Origin: Ophiodon elongatus
Lineage: Eukaryota > Chordata > Actinopteri > Perciformes > Hexagrammidae
NCBI GenBank assembly: GCA_016806645.1
Contig: JACSYO010001630.1
Coordinates: 591,001 to 655,000 of the forward strand
Direction of reading: 5' to 3'
DNA length: 64,000 bases
This document shows positions 25,223 through 38,019 of this stretch, piece after piece; the stretch's first letter is position 1, and each line of letters starts with the position of its first letter. The notes beneath the pieces are model-generated. The model did not search any database. It saw nothing but the letters and a program-made list of their open reading frames with translations, and had not been told where the DNA came from. A program made the position numbers and the translations under genes.

Positions 25223-26770
25223 AGGGTAGGTGGGTGGGGGGATGAGATGTCGGTACCACTCAGCTGGTCTTCTGTCTGAAGGCCTTAGCCAGTGCTGACG
25301 GCTGTTTAGACGAAGGCTTTACTCTCATTCGCACCATTTTGTGTCACCGAGTGAATTACAGTAAAGTGCATTATTTTACTGAAGGTACGGCAGCTGTGGA
25401 ATCGTGCTCGAAGGGCTTTTTGTGAGGACACTGGTGTGGTGTACAGGAAGTGATACGTTTTACACAAAAAAAAAAAAAAAACGAGCATGTAGTTGGTGGT
25501 CGCTTGAACATCTAGAACAAAACCACAGCAGCACCAGGCTGACCCTGGACCGCTTACCCCCTTGTGGTGGTTTGTTTGTGCAGTTGTGAACACAGCAATC
25601 ACACTGTGGCACGGACAGAACCAGCCAGACCGAGACCACCTCTTCAACACGGTCTCGATACGCTTGTTTTGGTACACTCCCATTTGCTGTGTTTTACGAA
25701 CCAAATCTGGTACGGTTCGTCCGTGATGAGAACATGATCCGACTTGATCCGACAAAGCTGGAGGAAGCATTGCAGCTGTTTTTTTTATTATTAAACCAGC
25801 TTTGTACTGTGATATCGGCTGTATTAAAGACCACAGGAATACCTGATGGATCTTTGGAAATGTCTTGCCTGATGAGCATATCACACATTATTTCACAGCC
25901 TCGTTTTCAAGCTGTATTGTTCGCCTAAAGTGATCAATAGACCCTTTTATAGTTTGTAAACAATGATGACTTGAGTAAGAGAGCGCACTTAGTTTGGCAA
26001 CGGGAGCACGGCGGAGTGCAATAGCTCGTCAAGCAATGCAAGGTTATTAGCAAAGATCGCAAAGACCATCTACGTCCGCAGGAGTCAACCTGAACAAATT
26101 GCCTTTCCAGATACGTGTGCTATATTAGTGCTATTAGCAGGTGGCCCATTAATAAGTGGCCATACACATGTGGAGAAACCGAGTATGTAACGTGACACCA
26201 GTGTGGAATTATGAGCGTATGGGTCACTAGATTCTTACAACTCAGAACGTACAGAACGTCAAACACCATGACAGAGACTCAGAGGTTTGACTTTTTTTGT
26301 GTGAGGTTGGCTGTAAATGCATCGATAGAGACAATGTAATAAACGATGACCAGATCAAACCGCATGGTTGTTCCTCCATTGACAAATTATGAAGTGGCAT
26401 GGTTAATCAATTTCTGGTACAGAACAGGTGTCTGCTCTTCTTTTTCTCTTTGTTTATCCAATCCAAACTACCCAGATTGACCAAAGAGGTGTACCTTCTA
26501 CAACTGCATGTCACTTCAATGGATACATGGAAGGACAAAGAGGATTGTGAGTGTTGATTTCATTATATTATTATATTAGGAGTTGATGAATGGAAAGAGA
26601 GAAGAGGGGAAGGAAAGGGAGAGGGAAAGGAATGTGAAAGATAGAAAATAATGAAGGAACAGAGGAAACAAGGAAATATGTTAGGAAGACAACTCCTCTG
26701 CACTTTTTTCAGTTAGACAGGCTATCCTGTTTAGCATTAGCTGTATACAGCTTCCATGTCACTCTGACTT

Positions 26771-26811
<41 letters not shown>

Positions 26812-27196
26812 GTCACTCTCCATGACAATTAGCTAGCCCACTTGCAGTGTTTGTGTGTGTATGTGTGTGTGACAAAGTGATGCCATTATCCCCCTCTGAC
26901 AAAAACCTCTCTGAGGGCAATTTCTAGAAATTATTTCAACAATGGAGCACGCCAAATGTCAGCATTCACTAATTATGTTTATGCTAATTGTTAATTAGTG
27001 TCTTAATGGGATGATCTTAATTAACAAAAGGTTTGCGGCTGGCGCTGGCAACAGGGCTGCCATAAAGGAGATGTAATTGCTGCACAGTGCTTGATGAACA
27101 TGGATTTATTGGCCATTTTAACTGCAGTGCTTGTCGTTTATTCTATGATGGATAGAATGAACAAATATAGCAGATAGAAGAGAGGAGGCCTGATGA

Positions 27197-27290
<94 letters not shown>
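27197..27290. repeat. Long (GT)n microsatellite
   Basis: About 46 GT units, one of the longest pure runs in the window. Confidence 0.98.
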
Positions 27291-27291
<1 letters not shown>

Positions 27292-28200
27292 AAAGCTAGC
27301 TAAACTGTGGAGGCCGAGGGGAGTGAATGACCCTATGGTGGCCATGCTACTGCCACACAATAGAAGGTTGAAGGGGGTGGGATCATGGTTACTCATTGTT
27401 GATTGTTAGGTGTAGTCTGATTATGTTTTGATGACCTCTTTTAGGGGCCCTATAACTCTGTTAATATTGGCTTTGGTAGTTTTCGTTCTGTTTTGTTGAA
27501 CTTTTTAGTTTTTTGGAAAACTTTTTGAACTGTGCTTCCTTGTGCCGTGGTCCACAACAGTCCCCGACTGATTGTCTGACTATTTGACAGTCAGGACTGC
27601 GATGCTTGAGTCTCAAAACCTGCACACATAAAAACCAGACGCATGCACGTGATACGAGTGCACAGAACAGTCTCAGCTAGCGGAAAATCATCCTTGTTTC
27701 GAGAGCATTTTGCTCTGCGTGCACACATGTGGTCCCGTGGTTGTGACGTTCGCAACTGCTGAACGCCAAGTTGACCTTTGAGGCGAGGATGGGAAAAAAA
27801 CAGCATGTTCACATAAAACGGGCACAGTTTGCAGCATATCTAATCACAAACATGGATCACACTGCCGGGATTGCAGCTAGAAAATAAGGCTAAAATATTA
27901 TCATACATGCGAGAAGAATACATCTGCAACACAATCATTTTATTTTATATAATACACAAATGTAATTACAATCAGATCTATCATGTCCAGATGAGACAGT
28001 GATATCATAAATCTATTAATTTATACATTCACGCAGTCCTTACTGCATTTAGCAATTTCAAGTGTGTTGCTTTTAGTCTTGGTTATGACTTTAACTTAAA
28101 CTTAAGTGCTGATCTTTGATTGGTCACTAGGCGGTGCTTTAAAACGAGTTGATCTCTTATCTCGAACATAACCCTCTCCGGAGCAGGTTATAGTTATAAA

Positions 28201-28254
28201 TTACCATGGTAATCTACCGCGGTTAAGAAGGGAACCTCGTAGGTTCCCTTCTTA
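28201..28254. repeat. Palindrome cluster with a 14-bp perfect hairpin
   Basis: TTACCATGGTAA (28201-28212) and ACCGCGGT (28216-28223) are perfect palindromes, followed by arms TAAGAAGGGAACCT / AGGTTCCCTTCTTA (28224-28237 and 28241-28254) around a CGT loop. Possibly the centre or end of a fold-back transposon; no class is assigned. Confidence 0.85.
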
Positions 28255-29440
28255 CCTTATAACTGTTGTTTACCTAATACTTTACTGAAATGTCTAGAAA
28301 TCTATGAAAGGATTTTTTTTTTCTGGCATAGACTAGCTAGCTTTACTGTTGCTAATGTAATTGCAGCAATTCTGTTTATAGTTTTATAGTCAACATCACT
28401 GACAGCGAAGGCTATCCAAAGAATGGCATTTAACAAGTAAACAGAAATAGCCAACATTTTTGTCATGTTTTTGTATAGTTGGATTCTAAATGATACTCGG
28501 CCAATGTGTTGACCAATCAGTTAGTAATGAATCAATTATTGACTATTCGCGCAATTTAAGGAAACATCATGGCATACTTGTCAACAAGTAATTAAAAAGC
28601 ATATTTCTCTTTTCTTTTTTTTTTTTTTTTTTTTTTATCAAAGTGTTAAAAACAAAGCCCGTATCTTGGTTAAGAGTTTCTCTTAGGGACTTACATTACA
28701 GTTTCTGCAGGTTGATTAGCAACACAAGGATCGGCGAGTCTGGTTCTGCAGCATCTTTTCTATAATGTCGGTTCAGTCATCAGTTTTTGACCACAGTCTC
28801 ACTCGCATGTTACATGTATAGTGGTATTGTATAGCCAGCCTCAGGCTAATATAAAAAATGAAAATACCAAGCTGATTAGCGACAAATCAAGCCATATGCT
28901 AATTATTTTTCATGCTATTAAGTATAATAGCATAATATTAAGTATAATAGCATATATAAGTATTTATTTAAATTAATCTTTTTTGTAAGTATTTATATAT
29001 AGACTTTGGTGAATTAAAATGTCTAACTTTGGCGACTCCGAGTGGTAGAATAATAGAAACACTGTCACTTACAGCTCAGGGCCGTGCACAAGCTTAGTCG
29101 TGGCCTTTTTTTTGTTGAGTGTGTTCATATTTGTGTGTGTTTAAAATGTGGTCGGTGTGTCTGTCTGTGCTCCAAGACGCATGGCTTGTGTTTTACTATG
29201 AGTGTGTGGTGGTGATGGTGGGGTCATAAACCGCAGAGTGGATACATTGTGTTGTGGAGATAAAAGATTCCAGTGGCCAGATCAATAGGCTATATCAGCC
29301 TGCTGTTAAATTACTGATAACATTATTTGCTTTATTTGCTTTTTTTTTCTGCTGCTGCACACATGCCACATTTCTCTGCCTAAGGCTCTAATGTTACACT
29401 TGACAGCTGTGCATGTGTGCGTGTGCGTGTGCGTGTGCGT

Positions 29441-29471
<31 letters not shown>

Positions 29472-30379
29472 CACCTATATGTTCTCACAATGATAATAAA
29501 ACAAGGAAAAAGCCTGCAAAGTTTTGCAGTTCCTGAAGTGTAAACGGCAGAGCTTCAATTGCATTTTATTGCATTTATGTGTTATTGCTTAATGCTAATT
29601 ATTTTTCTCGTTTAGTTTTCATCTTCCTATCATCGGCGTTTCTATGGCACTTTTGTAGGACTGTGATTTTTAGGCTGGGTAAATTGCACATTCTGCAAAG
29701 TGCTCTCTCGAAGTGCTCTCCCTTCTCTCACTAGAAGGGGTAATGAAAGATTCCATTCATAGCATAAAATGATAATGACACTATGCACATATGTATGATG
29801 ATGATTGATGTAGCATTCAATTTACTGCAGCTGAATAATGATGCAGAATGTTTGTTAGGACCGGAGCAAAGACAGCAAATAAAGATGTGTGTGTGTGTGT
29901 GTGTGTGTGCGTGGGTGTGTTTGTGTGCATTTGGAGATTTATTTAGTTCCTTGTTCAGTCCGTAACAACAGCGATGGCTATCAGTTTAATTCAAAGGCTT
30001 AAGAGAAAGTGATATGTCTGGCTTTCGTCTGTTCTTAAACAGAATTATCTGCGTTTTATTTGGTTTTAGCAGGTTTACACTCACATCCACCTCAAGTGGC
30101 AGCCAGCAGCAAAACTAAATCCTGTTTTAACAGGTACAAACAGTTTGTCCCTTCTCAAACGCTCATTCTTCAGAGTTATTTAACCTTAAACAACTGAGAA
30201 AAAACAGCTACGTTTTCTCATTAACCCCCCTCATTCCACGTTCTTTGACACCGAAAAGTAATGACAGACCGATTTTTTTATTGATGATCTTCATTTTCTT
30301 GCATTTTCTTAAACACAGTGTATAAATATTAATATGTACTTTTTTTTTACACGTGGCCCTGATCTTCTTTCGTAATATA

Positions 30380-31019
30380 CAGTTGTAATCAAAATGATTC
30401 AACCCCTTTATATTGCAAGACATTCTAGTGATATAAAATAAAATTGAGTGAAGACTTCAGCCTTGGTTAACGGTCAAATGTTTAATAATACATATTTTAG
30501 TGATTTGGTGAACATGATGTTGAGCTGACTAATAGTACTAAGTATGAATAACATTTTCCCAAAAATGCCCATAAACAAAATGATTCAACCCCAAAGTCAA
30601 TATTTTATCGACCATCCTTTGACCTTTTGACCTCCTTTCTCTCAAGCTTCTGACACCTCTCTTTTGGCCTTTGAGCCCATTTCTCATGTGCACAAGCTTG
30701 GAGCTCACTCATATTCTTTGGTTTCTGTGCTGCCAATGCTTTTTTTTTTTAATCCTGGCAAAGATTTTCAAGAGGAATTTGAATTCAGAGAATTGACAGC
30801 CACTCAAAAACATTCCAGGAAGAATTCTTGAGTGCTTGGGATTACTGTCTTGCTGGAAAGTTGAATGATTACCAAGCTTCAATTTACACACTGCGTGAAC
30901 CACATTCCTCATCAAAATGGTGCCTGGACTCTTGGTAAAACACCCCGACAACAGGACAACACTTAGACAGGATAGTTGTGCAATAATTTGGTAACCATAT
31001 TTTCCAGTGATTAAAAAAA
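30380..31019. mobile_element. Unclassified DNA-transposon-like fragment
   Basis: AAAATGATTCAACCCC occurs twice in direct orientation (30391-30406 and 30577-30592), and CAGTTGTAATCAAAATGATT at about 30380 resembles the end of a Tc1-like fish transposon. The later part (CTTGCTGGAAAGTTGAATGA, AATGGTGCCTGGACTC) looks like degenerate coding sequence, but no intact transposase can be read. Confidence 0.4.
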
Positions 31020-31395
31020 ACAACCCATTCTCACTCCCACCTCGTCAAATTACGACTCTTGGTCAGTGGCCCTTGGCATCTGATACTGACACACAGGGGC
31101 ACTTTTTAGCGTCTGTGTGAGATGCACCAGGCTCTAATGTAAACCAATCCGCATCAGTATTAGACAATCAGAGCAACTGACGTAGTATGAAGAGCTTGGA
31201 GAGTAGGTTGTGTGGATGGTTGGGTCAAACAAATACTAACTTCCACCCAGGAGACCGTTGTTCATGTCCCGAACGAAACCAAACGCATGTGGCATTAACT
31301 AAGTATGTAACAAACGTATTGAGTTTAACCCAAACCATGATGTTTTCATTTGCATACCTTTGTCGAAATTCAGTTGTAGCCCGTTTGTAACACAA
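31020..31395 (-). repeat. Interspersed repeat, family C, inverted copy
   Basis: Reverse-strand match to the 10.6 and 18.3 kb copies: CATTCTCACTCCCACCTCGT, CTTGGTCAGTGGCCC, GGTTGGGTCAAACAAA, and AACCCAAACCATGATG near 31330. Non-coding. Confidence 0.65.
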
Positions 31396-31738
31396 CAAAC
31401 ACATGACAAACAAAACAAAAACAGTAGTTCATTCCTTTAGTCCCATTTTCATCAAAAGGAATGTAAACAGCAGCAACAAAAATCTGCTGTGGAAGTTTAT
31501 TTAAAAAATATATTATGCATGTAATGAACAGAAACTGACAAACTCTTCCTGAATTATCCAAAACTGACCCTAGAGGGGAACCTGGAGCATTATTCTTTGA
31601 AGCTCAGGTTCATTGACCAAGTGTCGGTGTTTGATGATTGGGAGACGGAATGTGTTGAAAAAACAAGTATATTAAAAGGGGGGTTAATAATCATGTAATG
31701 GCTATAGTACAAAAATAATCTCGCTATTCAGAAAGATC

Positions 31739-32713
31739 CATCCATCCATTCTCATCCGCTTATCCGGGGTCGGGTCACAGTGGCAGCCCAGCAGGCTGAC
31801 CCAGGCTTCCCTCTCACCCGCAACATGTTCCTGGGGGATTCCAGTGGGAGGAGACCAGGAGGCATCCCGATTAGATGCCCGAACCACCTCAGCTGACTCC
31901 TTTCGATACGAAGGAGTAGCGCCTCAACTCCAAGTTCCCTCCTGATGTCCGAGCTCCTTACCCTATCTCTAAGGCTGAGCCCGGCCACCCTACAGAGGAA
32001 ACTTATCTCCTTACCCTATCTCTAAGGCTGAGCCCGGACACCCTACAGAGAAAACTCATCTCCTTACCCTATCTCTAAGGCTGAGCCCGGCCACCCTACA
32101 GAGAAAACTCATCTCCTTACCATATCTCTAAGGCTGAGCCCGGCCACCCTACAGAGAAAACACATCTCCTTACCATATCTCTAAGGCTGAGCCCGGCCAC
32201 CCTACAGAGAAAACTCATCTCCTTACCCTATCTCTAAGGCTGAGCCCGGCCACCCTACAGAGAAAACTCATCTCCTTACCATATCTCTAAGGCTGAGCCC
32301 GGCCACCCTACAGAGAAAACTCATCTCCTCACCCTATCTCTAAGGCTGAGCCTGGCCACCCTACAGAGAAAACTCATCTCCTTACCCTATCTCTAAGGCT
32401 GAGCCCAGCCACCCTACAGAGGAAGCTCATCTCCTTACCCTATGTCTAAGGCTGAGCCCCGCCACCCTACGGAGGAAACTCATTTCGGGCGCTTGTATCC
32501 GAGACCTCGTTCTTTCGGTCATGACCCAGAGTTCGTGACCATAGCTGAGGGTCGGAATGTAGACCACCCGGTAAATTGAGAGCTTTGCTTCCGGCTCAGC
32601 TCCCTCTTCACCAAGACGGTCCGGTGCAGCGCCTGTTTTACTGCTGGAGCCGCACCGATCTGACTGTCGATCTCCCGCTCCATTTTACCCTCACTCCTGA
32701 ACAATAATCTATC
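31739..32713 (-). mobile_element. RTE/Rex-like LINE, 5'-truncated, with internal minisatellite
   Basis: Minus-strand LINE 3' part: coding traces GKMEREIDSQIGAA, VKRELSRK, then GLSLRDRVRSSDIRREL and RSQLRWFGHLIGMPPG typical of the C-terminal end of RTE-like reverse transcriptases, ending in a GGATGGATGGAT tail at the left boundary. A 53-bp block is tandemly repeated ten times inside. Clade is tentative. Without catalytic domains and with frame disruption it cannot be autonomous. Confidence 0.85.
31966..32487. repeat. 53-bp minisatellite, 10 copies, inside LINE coding sequence
   Basis: The unit begins AAGGCTGAGCCCGGCCACCC and ends CTTACCCTATCTCT. The last copy runs into the normal LINE sequence (ACTCATTTCGGGCGCTTG) and the first copies carry variants (GGAGGAAAC, GGAAGC). 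The period is not a multiple of 3, so each extra copy shifts the reading frame. Confidence 0.95.
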
Positions 32714-32734
32714 TTCAGAAAGATCATTTTGATT

Positions 32735-32966
32735 ATGTCACTCAACTGTACTTCTGTCCATCCTGATAGAGGATCCTCCTCTGTTACTCTCCTGAAGGTT
32801 TCTTCCCTTTTTCTCCCCTTGAAGTTTTTTTTGGGGGGAGTTTTTCCTGAACCGATGAGAGGTCCTGGGACAGAGGATGTCGTCAGTGTACAGATTGTAA
32901 AGCCCTCAGAGGAGAATTTGTAATTTGTGATTTTGGGCTGTACAAAATAAATTGAATTGAATTGAA
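32735..32966 (+). mobile_element. L2/Maui-like LINE 3' end (solo, 5'-truncated)
   Basis: Contains CCTGATAGAGGATCCTCCTC, GAGAGGTCCTGGGACAGAGG, ACAGATTGTAAAGCCCTCAG and the 3' terminus TACAAAATAAATTGAATTGA, the same 3' UTR as at 39.2 kb (inverted) and 62.5 kb. Only the 3' UTR is present. Confidence 0.85.
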
Positions 32967-35081
32967 CTCATACAAAAGTGATTCATAAAAATATCTTCAT
33001 AACTCCTTTAAACCCTTACATACTCAGCAGTGTATAAGCAACTGTATATTGGACCACAGCGTATCTGAAGGTCAGCACCATGGACAGCACCCTCTCCAGT
33101 GTGGCCGTGGTGAAACCTTCTGCCCTGTTACGCTGATTATTAATGGTCTAAGTAGAATTATGACGATATAAGTATCGTTGTTCATTTTTACTGTAGGTCC
33201 TGTGCCTTACTTTGTGCACACCAGAATGTACTGTAACCCACATGGTTTTTCAGCTTCTCATATAAGGTTTGAGAAGAACAATTCAACATAAACAATGTGT
33301 GCACTAACAAATGTGCAATTCTATACATCTTGTCAACTGTTTATATTAGTTAATTTATTCGTGTTATCTGTCCTTTCATCATAGTTTTATTTCTATTTGA
33401 AATAAGATATGTTCAACTATCAAATCAACACAGATGATAATTTCTTAAAGTGTTCAGCTTAATAAAATCAACAGTTCCAAAGAAACTGAGCAAACTCTAT
33501 CTGCTGATGAGGAATGTGCGATAGGGTCAATAGCTTTAAAGCAAGTGTGGAAGTGGACCTTGAGTGGAGAGTGTTTTCTCATTTTCTATTGATGTTGTCT
33601 TGTGGGTTTAGGTTGAATAGAGTCATTAATGGTATCACACCACTGGAAGCTAACAAATAAAAGCATCCAAGGTTTTTTCCATTTTCTTATGTTCAACACA
33701 GTGAAATCACTATAATTTAATCAGCTTTTGGGAGCTAGAAGGATTACTTACTGTATATTCTTACAAACTCCATAAAAGTGTTGATTTCTTACTTAAATCC
33801 CATGACTTGTATTGCATTATAATAAAGTCATTATTTTGTAAACCAAGGCAACAACAGCACTTTTCCAACTGTGTATGGAGAGAGAGGTTTTATAATTATT
33901 AATTATCTAAACTTGAGCTCTTCATATTGGAACATCTTGTACTAATTATGCGGAGTGGAAGTCTTTCTTCCACTGTGATTGGATGTGACAGGAACAAGAA
34001 AGCTGATGACAATAGGGACATGAAATGGGCAGACAAGAAATGGAAGTTTGTGATGTTTCCTGTGAAGATTAGATTTTGTCATATAATCCCAGTGAGCACC
34101 AACCGTGATTTGAACGTTGATTTTGTAATGGTAAAATTTACCTTGCCTGGTGTTGAGTCTTTTAAAGCTGAAATAACGAATATCAAAAGACCAGAACTTG
34201 TCCCTAAGATCTTTATTCTCTGCAGAGAAGAGGCACCGTTATACAGAGTCGCAAGATGTCTGCATAAGGATGAACTGAAGGTTCTATCATTCACACAAAC
34301 ATATATAGGAACAGGAACAGTGGGGGGCTTTGGAGGAACATATGGTTTCAGAGCCTTGAATATCAAAGGAACTTGGTCAGCATGGGAAGAAATACTCAAT
34401 ACAACTATGAATATAAAATTTCTATTACAATTTATAGTTGAAAACTGGGTGATATTCGGTCTGAACGTCAAAGACCTATTTTCGCTGTCTTTTCTCGCTA
34501 AAATGTGGTTACAACATCAACGTGTCACAAAATACCAATTTGTTTGAAAATGTTAATGGTTTGTTCAGTTGTAGCTTGAAAGAGAGATGATAGTGGTTAC
34601 TGTGAACGTATTTGTCCAAAGTCATCTTACACTGGTCAGTGAAATGTGGTCTAATGTTTCATTTAAAATGTCATGAATATGGAAATACTTGAACTACTTT
34701 ATTCTAATAATGCAAAGAGAAATTAGCACCATTAGTATCACTTTATGCTGCTCACGATACGGGCTGGGCTACTAGCTTGTAGCGTTAGCATGTTAGCTTG
34801 TAGCTACAGCAGCATGAACCAACAGTAAACATAAACATGTGTGTAAGTTCATGTTGGAGACTGTCTTTATGGGCTGTCGCTGTAGCCCAACGTTATACAA
34901 TTGTGTTTTTAGGCCATTTCACATGTAAAATACACGACAGAAAGCGAGTGGGGAGGTACTCAGTTTAAATGTGGAGGAAGTAAGTAAAACCAAAGTGATG
35001 TACAAACAAGAAGACGGTCATCATTGTTGTTTGGCATACAACAACATACAAACAACATAAAGTATGATACTGTGTAATATT
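32967..35081. other. Gene-free interval with an unrecognised open frame
   Basis: AT-rich. It contains a 200-codon plus-strand frame (ATG at 33948, end 34547) with no family signature, partly overlapped by an open minus frame; listed as a finding, not a gene. No other features. Confidence 0.4.
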
Positions 35082-35766
35082 CCAGGGAGCATCTTTCCGT
35101 TAAAAGAAGACGTTTCAAAAATGACTGGTCACCTGTGAAAAGATGTTCAAAACTGGTTCAAAGGTGGATATATTTTTCTTATACTTGTTTTATATACAGA
35201 TGTCCATCTGAAATATGGCAGACCATCTGAAACCGGCAACGACATTTAAAGAAGGAAAGGGAGATTGTAGTTGTATTTAAAGAACATTGTTCATGTTATA
35301 TTTATATTGTTGCTTAATAAATACAAATTGTATTGTGTCACATGGTCTTCTTTGTCCTGTAAGTGGAAACTGTTGATTCGTTACTATGACTACGTATTTA
35401 ATTGCTACATATATTACTGTGAGGATTTTGAAGTTTAAAAGACGTTTAAAATACAGTGATGGATAAAAGACGTTTGAAGACGTTGTTTAAATGTTCATGT
35501 TTAGACCATATTTCACTGGGATTTGCAGTATTGACTTTCAACTGAGAAATGTGTATGTGGTTTCTTAGTTAGCCTCTAAAATGACAATGATATACTGATA
35601 TACTATTTTCAGCACAGTGTAGAGGATGAACATATTCAATATTGCAAATCCTGTTGAAATATGGTCAAATGTGAACATTCATATGTCTTCAAATAATTGT
35701 TGAAAAAACTTTCACTTTTGAACCAATTTTTTTAAACGTCTTTTCAACGGAAAAAGGCTTTCTGGG
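35082..35766. mobile_element. MITE-like element with imperfect terminal inverted repeats
   Basis: Left end CCAGGGAGCATCTTTCCGTT...AGACGTTT (35082-35115) pairs with the reverse complement of the right end AAACGTCTTTTCAACGG...CTTTCTGGG (35734-35766). The interior is non-coding, with many AAGACGTTT motifs, typical of a common fish non-autonomous DNA element. No clear target duplication is seen. Confidence 0.7.
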
Positions 35767-37972
35767 AAGTACTAATTACTATATTATTTAAAGAACATGT
35801 AACCAATCTGCTGCATTCTCTTAAACGATGCCTTATTCTGATGAGGCAACATTTAAAGGTGCAATGTGTAACATGGAGCCACATGCTCCCAACACATAGG
35901 GGGCAGCATTTCACCTCTGCTACTGGGTCAAAGCCACTTCATCTCTTCCACTTTGGATTTAATTCAATAAAAAAAACTATCAAAACACACACAATAATAA
36001 AACTATTGACAAGCCCTCCGGCTCTACGTCTTCATCCTCTACAGTGACTCACTATGGCCTCTTGAGGTACAAGTGGTATTACAAGACAGGACAGGCCCGA
36101 GATAGCTGGTCGGTATGCTCATTTCATTAGACAATATTGTAACATCTTCACATTCTCTTGATAATCTTAGTTTATTTTTCAACGTTAGAAGTTTAGAAAC
36201 CTCACTAGAACTTCCAATAGCACCTTTAAAAGCTAGAAACATCTTTGTCTTCTAATTTGCAACAAATTATGTTAGTGACTTTTATAGACCCCAAGTTTTT
36301 TACCTGTTATTGAAAGTCCAGTAAAATGACATCAGTTGAATCCTGTTTTGATTGATATTTTTTGTCTCCTTGATGTTCACAGGCTTAGAGTCCAATTTGT
36401 TTCTAATCCCTTCAGCAAAAGTTAAGCCTGAAATAGCGAACATTATTGAAACCATAGTTCTATGAGCACTTATGGAAGCCGAGCTACCCCTTACTGAACT
36501 GAAAACTTCCATGCACCTGCTCAGCTGATCACGATGATTTTAGCCCAGAGGCATTCAACTAAAGTTCAGCAAGGTCCAGTTAGAGAGAATGTCCTCATCA
36601 AAGGGCCAGAACATCACAATAATGTCTAACTGCGCTCTGAGTTAGTCCCGTATATGTTGAAGTAGCTCAACAGTTGTATTAACGTCTGTATGTAGTCAAC
36701 AACTGACTGTCATTTCAAATATAGAAAGTTCAATTGAATAATATCTCAACAATTAAAATAAGGACTGAATTAAGAAATAGCATACATAACGAAAGCTTTT
36801 TAAAAAATGTGCATCTCAAAATAAAGTATTTCATTTTAGAAAAAAGAAATTAACGGAATTGTCCTGCAACTTTAAATTCAGTTAATTCCGGTGTGAAGTG
36901 ATAGCCGCAATATTATATTTTTCTCATCTTCTAATAAATGTGTGTGCAGGGAGTTTACCTGTGGTTATTAAAGGTTATTAGGATTCTGATCATATTGCTC
37001 TGTTTGGAGAACGCCATGTGAAATAACGTCTCTGACTCCCGTTCTCTCCGACTGTTGGCTCTCTCTCCCCGTCTCTACCGAGTGTTTATCTCACTCGAGC
37101 CGATAGCGATACTTATCGGAATATAGTAGCATCACGTGATGTGATTTACAACGCATGTAATTGGTCGGTGCGTTTCCTGGACCACTGAACGAGTAAAGGC
37201 AAGAAAAGCTGCGCCGGTTAAAATATACATTTGACATGGTTACAAGATTAGAGGTCTCCACGCGTGTTAACTATCTCCTTGTGGGTCAGGTAAGACAGCA
37301 ACCACTTTTCCAACACAACCTGTTATAATAAAGAAAAATAAACAGCTCTGTGTAAAATCAGCACAAACACCCTTCAACATTGTCAAAACAAATAAAAGCC
37401 CGGGGTTTTATGGAGCTTTCACCAAACAACATTTAGTCCGTTTTCATTTAACCTTTGGCCTGCTCACTTTGCCTGTTTGGTGATCAATCGTTTGTTTCCG
37501 GAAGTAATAATACAAAGAATCACTTTGTAATAATTGTGATTGTGCTCAGAAAAATGTAGTAATTGTTTAACAACCATTTATTTTGTAATATATGAAGATA
37601 TGAGGTGAGTTAAATCATAAATATGCGAGAAATAAAATCTGAAATTCTCTGAGATTAAAATCATAACCTTTCAAGAATTTAATTTTTTTTTCAAGGAGCT
37701 ACATCGCTTCACATTAAGGTTGGATCAACCTCATCACACCACAGACAGCAATAAGGTAATACTTGTTTTTTAGAATGAGCATATTATCATCAGCGTCCGG
37801 ACTTTGAAGAGACATTACCGTGAATTGGGCCTATTCAGAAGAAAGCAACATACTGGACAACAGTTCGCAGTTTCATTAGCTGAAGGAATGTGAGTGGAGA
37901 GAAGGGTTCCCTCTCTGTGTCCTTATAAATTTTGTCAAGTGGCCAGCTATGACCTCATAGCTCAGTAAGGTT

Positions 37973-38019
<47 letters not shown>

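Larger units (their letters stand above)
25223..30370. other. Gene-free interval with possible regulatory stretch
   Basis: Simple repeats: CT tract (26776-26808), long GT tract (27197-27290), poly-T (28615-28636), GT tract (29410-29470), GT tract (29885-29908). 26870-27120 is unique and has ATTA-rich cores (CACTAATTATG, GCTAATTGTTAATTAG, CTTAATTAAC), a candidate enhancer by appearance only. A palindrome cluster lies at 28.2 kb. The 192-codon minus frame at 25306-25884 shows no protein signature. Confidence 0.4.
31727..32725. repeat. 12-bp target site duplication flanking a LINE insertion
   Basis: TTCAGAAAGATC occurs perfectly at 31727-31738 and 32714-32725, exactly bounding the RTE-like element between them. 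This is the length and position expected of target-primed reverse transcription. Confidence 0.85.

Noticed and set aside
25306..25884. 192-codon minus-strand frame
   Set aside because: Contains a poly-Phe run from a poly-A stretch and no recognisable motif; likely chance.
31966..32487. CRISPR-like array
   Set aside because: Units are directly adjacent with no spacers and lie inside a LINE in a vertebrate genome.
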